This document shows positions 60,061 to 64,000 of a stretch of 64,000 nucleotides of DNA, one piece after another. Each line of letters opens with the position of its first letter. The first letter of the stretch is position 1. Source of the DNA: Eutrigla gurnardus (taxonomy: Eukaryota > Chordata > Actinopteri > Perciformes > Triglidae); the NCBI GenBank assembly GCA_963514095.1, contig OY741287.1, positions 11,986,944 to 12,050,943 on the forward strand, read 5' to 3'. Made by a program: the position numbers and the translations under genes. A model generated the notes under the pieces. The model ran no database searches. It was not told where the DNA came from and saw nothing but the letters and a program-made list of their open reading frames with translations.

Positions 60061-61279
60061 AACACGCTGATCAGATCTCAGGCTCCTCCAACAAAGCTCC
60101 TTAAATGTGTCCAAAACTAAACCACAGCACTTCAAAACCACAACGTACCACATGAAATAGTCTAGAAATCAAATTTAGGCAGAAAATGGAACATAGAAAC
60201 ATGAAATGAGAGATTTGTGGTCGATTGTAATTCCAAAACAAATATACAAAGTCAAGATTTCAATGTTCTACTTCAACTGCATCGACCTGCTGCATATGTT
60301 TCTTATGTTTATGCAGATTGTTTGCTTAGTTATGACCATATTTCTCATCAAAATCTGTTCAGTACAAAAATGAGCAAACTCCCTGAGACAGACGCTTAAT
60401 CATTATTCTATATACAGACTTTTATTTTGAAATTTACCTTGGATTTACTGATCATCCCATGGCCTCATATTTGTTAGTTTTTGGTATTTTTGTTTCATTT
60501 TGCTTTTTGCTTTCTCTTCTCATCATATAAAACATTGTCATGAATAAAAAGTCACGATAAACAACAACATTCCTTAAACTAAGTCAAATGAGCACAAAAC
60601 TTATGAAAAACAGCAAAATCAAGTACAATTGTTATGAAATGAGCAAAATGATTAATAAGAGTAAAATCCTGAAATACAAAATCAAATACTTGTTTATAAA
60701 GTACAACATTAAGTCAACACTTTATGTACAAAATGAAGCAGAATTCTTATGAATTATGAAAATTGGTTCATCACAAAAATAAGCTGTTCATTGTGATTCT
60801 CTTCAGCTAAATGTGTCCTGCTGCCCAAATCGACTTCACAACAACAATGAGCCATGTTAACCACAAGGGGGCGCTGACGTGAAGTCATGACATGTGACTA
60901 ACGGATGAAGTTGTGTGAAAACAGTCTCTGGGACCTCCAACAGGACTCTGCAGTCCTGGTGCTGGGAGATTTCAACCACGTCTCCATGAAGAAACCTGTT
61001 ACCATAGCAACAACAAGCCTCGCTTCAACAAGGAAGTAAGGCGCCTATGCAGTGAGACAAATGCTGCATTTCAATGTGGCGACAAAGACCAATACAAACT
61101 CCTTAAATAGCAACTTCAAAAGGCAGCTCAAACAGCTGAAGCCACTTCTAGAGTCACACCTGAAAACAAGCTCCAAGTCCATGACTTTAAGGGGGGTTTG
61201 GCAGGGCCGGCACACAATCACTAACTACAAGACCAAGCATCATGTGAGCCCCCCTTCCTGAGAGGCTGAAGGATTTCTA
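60061..61279. other. AT-rich intergenic DNA; CTCF-like site at 60861
   Basis: No gene was recognised. CCACAAGGGGGCGC at 60861-60874 matches the CTCF core with one change. Frames near 61052-61261 are not splice-bounded. Confidence 0.35.
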
Positions 61280-61620
61280 ATAATAATAATAATAACAGAT
61301 TCAATTATATCACGCTTTTCTGAACCCAAAGATGCTTTACAGAGAAGAGATAAACAGACCATCAGACAAAACAATGGAAGAAAGAAGATGGGTTTGGAGG
61401 CGGGACTGGAATATGGTGAGGGACTCAGAATCACCGATGGTTTGGGGAAGGGAGTCCCAGAGCCTGGGAGCTGCCCTGGAGAAGGCTCTGGCCCCGAAGA
61501 TGTGGAGGTTGGATTTGTGGATGGAGAGGAGACCGGCTGATGTGGATCTGAGGGCCCACAAGGGTTGGTAGGGAGGGATGAGGTCAGGGAGATGAGGGGG
61601 GCCAGATGGTGGAATGCCTT
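61280..61620 (-). mobile_element. L2-like LINE 3' fragment, antisense
   Basis: The minus strand encodes GARAFSRAAPRLWDSLPQTI and LTIFQSRLQTHLLS, the usual L2-type C-terminus. It then runs into an (ATT)n tail at 61279-61296. Confidence 0.75.
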
Positions 61621-61766
61621 CTAGATGGGAAGCCAGTGGAGAACACCAGACTGGAGGGGCTCAAACAGGTTATTAATGTGGAGATGGGATTGTAATTGTT
61701 TCATTTCTACTGTAGATTGGAGACCAGTGAAGCTCAGACCAGCTCTCTCAGTCTCCCCACCCTAGG

Positions 61767-62370
61767 TTGGCTGGTCCCCCTTTTCAATCTCAGAGCATGA
61801 TGTCAGAAGGCTGCTCCACCATCAAAACATCAGGAAAGCGGCAGGGTGCTTACCAGGGTGAAGGAGAACAGCTGGTGAGGTGGTGCCAAGACAACAACCT
61901 CATCATCAATACATCTACAAGCAAAGAGCTGATGGTTGACCTCACAAAGAAGGCAGCCCAACACCTCCCCCTCTCCATCGATGGCCATCTTGTTGAGAGG
62001 GTCTCCTCCTTCTGCTTTTAGGTCCCACCATACACCAGTCCCTCTCATGGGACCTGAACATCAGTGTCATTGTCAGCAAAGCCCAGCAGAGACTCCACTT
62101 CCTCCATCAGCTGAGGACATTTGGGGTTAGCAACAGAGAGAAAGTAGTGCACAGAGCCTCTGAGGTCATTGGCTGCAGTCTTCCTACCATCGCCTCACAC
62201 TATGACACCAGAATCATCAGGAAGGCTAGAAACATCCCCACTGACCCCTCCCACCCAGCACATCACCTGTTCACTCTTTTACCATCAGGGAAGAGGTACA
62301 GAAGCATCACCAGCAGATCCTCACGCTTCAGAGATAGCACCTAGCTCCAAACCCCCCACTTCAACATGGA
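61767..62370 (+). mobile_element. LINE reverse transcriptase C-terminal fragment
   Basis: Frames contain QLVRWCQDNNLIINTSTSKE, LPLSIDGHLVERVSSFCF, then after shifts HRASEVIGCSLPTIASHYDT and DPSHPAHHLFTLLPSGKRYR. The middle has lost sequence. The last 210 bp match 1140-1365. Confidence 0.75.
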
Positions 62371-62508
62371 CATCTTTTCATGTCCAGAGTAATAACAATA
62401 TAGTAGAAATGTGATGAGTCATATTTCCAGAGGAACATGCGTATGAACATGAGCTGGTGTCGGTGTGTTAGAAACCCATGTGGATGTGAGAGGAGCTCCT
62501 TGGAGGTG

Positions 62509-63698
62509 CTACTCTGCTCCCCGAGCTCCTTCCTGTTCAGTCGGCCCTCCTTCAGCTGCACCAACGCCCAGGTTGTAGTAATCCGGCTCCACGTCCTCCC
62601 GTCTGCCCGGCTTCTGCCCCCTGCTGGCCTGGAGAGACGTGACAGCACACAGACATGTGACTTCCTGCATGGCTCCTCTCTCCAGGTCAATGAACACAGA
62701 CTGAGTCAGTGCTGTCAACAACAGACATGTGTCAGTACCTTAAAGTAGAAGTAAAGGCCGACCTGCGCTGACAGCAGAATCAGCGGCACGGTGACCAATC
62801 TGATGATGACGGGTCTCAGATCTGATGATCAAACACATGGACAGTCATCACATGACTCATCATGACTCCAACAGCTGCCATTCAACACAAACTAGGGACC
62901 TGGCATTCTGTCCTCCAGTCCATTGTTTGCTGTCACCATTTACAGACCTGGTTTCACTTTGTTCACTAGATCAGGGCTGGATTCCAGAAAGCAGGTTTAG
63001 TTAAACTCTGAGTTTGTTAAGCCTGAGAAGAGGGACACTCTGGGTCCTCTGTTCCACAAAGACAGTGAACCTAAACTTCCACCTAATAGATATGGAAGCA
63101 CATTGATTGGAGCAGCCTGACGTCGGGACACGATGTTCAGAATCAAAATCAGAAAGGATTTTATTGCCGAGCATGGGCAGACTGGCAATCTGGCATCAGA
63201 TTAAAACCATATGTCTTAGGCTGCCTGTTTGCACAATATTCTTCTGCTTCATTTTCAGCTGCAGCCACATTCTTTTTGTGTCTGTGGGATTAAACCTAAA
63301 TCTAAAAGAATATTATTACATTTCACTTCTTCCAGTCATGCTAATCAGGAATTGAACAGTCAGCTTACCTACGACAGTGACAGAGAGCAGACGGCTCTCA
63401 GAGGAGAAGTTATGAGAAAGAACATGGACGTGATAAACACAGCTGTAGCGTCCCTGGTGGGCGGGCTCTGCAGCAGGAAACAGGAAGTGGGCAGTGTGAT
63501 TGACAGCTGGCTGGGTGTAGTTGTGTGCTGAGTTGGAGGAGGTGAAGGTGAGCTGGAAGGAGCCTCCTGGGTACTGTGGCTGGACGGAGCAGAAGACGAT
63601 GAAGGTGGAGCCCCTGAACCCCTGAAACCCCTGCTGCTGGGCCTCGGAGACCCCGTCCATGGAGGAGGACACGGAGATGTTTGGCTGCAGCAGCAGGT
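62509..63698 (-). CDS. Second SRCR-Ig receptor gene, 3' part
   Basis: Exons 63369-63698 (Ig-like, 330 bp), 62739-62821 (transmembrane, 83 bp) and 62509-62628 (tail, stop) have the same splice sites, lengths and phases as the first gene. Cysteines FIVFCSVQ and GRYSCVYHV are kept. Its SRCR exons would lie beyond the right edge. The frame is intact, so this copy is probably functional. It is transcribed in the same direction as the first gene, making a head-to-tail tandem. Confidence 0.85.
62739..62821 (-). CDS. Second SRCR-Ig receptor, transmembrane exon
   Basis: Encodes DLRPVIIRLVTVPLILLSAQ then VGLYFYFK. It differs from the first gene by a short cluster of changes within an otherwise near-identical exon. 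Confidence 0.8.
63369..63698 (-). CDS. Second SRCR-Ig receptor, Ig-like domain exon
   Basis: 330 bp, phase 1-1, donor GTCGTAG|GTAAGC. Differences from the first gene include NISVSSS for NISMSSS and FRGSTFIVF for FRGSTFIAF. Confidence 0.85.
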   Translation of the reverse strand, partial: TCCCSQTSPCPPPWTGSPRPSSRGFRGSGAPPSSSSAPSSHSTQEAPSSSPSPPPTQHTTTPSQLSITLPTSCFLLQSPPTRDATAVFITSMFFLITSPLRAVCSLSLS

Positions 63699-64000
63699 CT
63701 GTAAAGACAGAGAGATGATGAACGGTCACATGAGGCTCGTTGGAGATGAACTGCTCCTCGCCTGGAAAGTAGACGAGATCAGGCAGCAGCAGCAGGAGGC
63801 GGAGCCTAAAAGCTGCCGTGCAGTCCAACACTTTCCAGCAGCCTTCATAGACGTCACAGGAAGTCATAGAAACAGTTACATCCTGTTAGATGCTACCTGT
63901 AGTTTGTGAACACGTTCAGATTGATATATTTTTTAAGAATTAATTTGGATTTATTCATATTTGTTCATAAATATCTGGAAATGTGTGTATGTTGCATTTT

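Larger units (their letters stand above)
62370..64000. repeat. Segmental duplicate of 2906-4530
   Basis: From ACATCTTTTCATGTCC (62370 and 2906) to the window end the two regions align with few changes, exons, introns and intronic repeats alike. To the left, the LINE fragment also matches (1140-1365 and 62150-62370), but 1366-2905 is absent here. Confidence 0.95.

Overview
This is vertebrate nuclear DNA, almost certainly from a ray-finned (teleost) fish. Coding sequence is split by GT-AG introns, and the window is packed with repeat types typical of teleosts: a BEL/Pao LTR retrotransposon, L2-type LINEs, tRNA-derived SINEs, hAT, PIF-Harbinger, CACTA-like and TTAA-target DNA transposons, and long CA/CT/ACAG microsatellites. 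No bacterial-style operon, CRISPR array or phage is present.

The main host gene lies on the minus strand between about 40.2 kb and 3.0 kb. Ten exons with consensus splice sites join in one frame of 2,106 nt (701 aa): a signal peptide (40203-40245), an 11-codon linker (21739-21771), five scavenger-receptor cysteine-rich (SRCR) domains in alternating 6-Cys and 8-Cys types (21363-21659, 18738-19052, 18366-18644, 5347-5661, 4963-5253), one Ig-like domain (3905-4234), a transmembrane segment (3275-3357) and a short cytoplasmic tail (3045-3164). The SRCR exons sit in locally duplicated blocks. The last three exons recur almost unchanged at 62509-63698, so a second, tandem copy of the gene enters from the right edge. 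The locus looks like a cluster of surface SRCR/Ig receptors, by inference of the innate immune kind.

The introns are filled with mobile DNA. A young BEL/Pao element (8717-16820; 541-bp LTRs differing at 4 positions; TAATG target duplication) lies between SRCR3 and SRCR4. Intron 1 holds a stack of nested insertions. A ZMYM1-like hAT transposase gene (about 23.4-35.2 kb) is split by a 5.15-kb CACTG-ended element (24344-29495), itself carrying a PIF-Harbinger element, and by an L2 LINE (about 29556-33904), itself carrying a SINE and an antisense L2 piece. A 1.2-kb near-perfect palindromic element (21836-23027) and an hAT-type MITE containing 700 bp of pure polypyrimidine (38811-39990) lie on either side.

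From 40.3 to 62 kb the window is mostly old repeats plus fragments of host genes. The clearest is a ube3a (HECT E3 ligase) remnant on the minus strand at 49869-51196: its last three exons are intact and spliceable, but an expected exon is missing and a further upstream exon has an in-frame stop. Other items are a 3.1-kb transposon with Myb/SANT-like coding remnants (53664-56757), a fused copy of two short exons (57036-57123), a second CACTG element (58804-60060), and LINE fragments next to the second receptor copy.

The most original candidates are the closed SRCR-Ig gene model, a possible three-exon transcription unit encoding a 56-aa protein inside the CACTG element, the ube3a remnant, and the fused mini-exon copy. 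No database search was possible; family names rest on recognised motifs.
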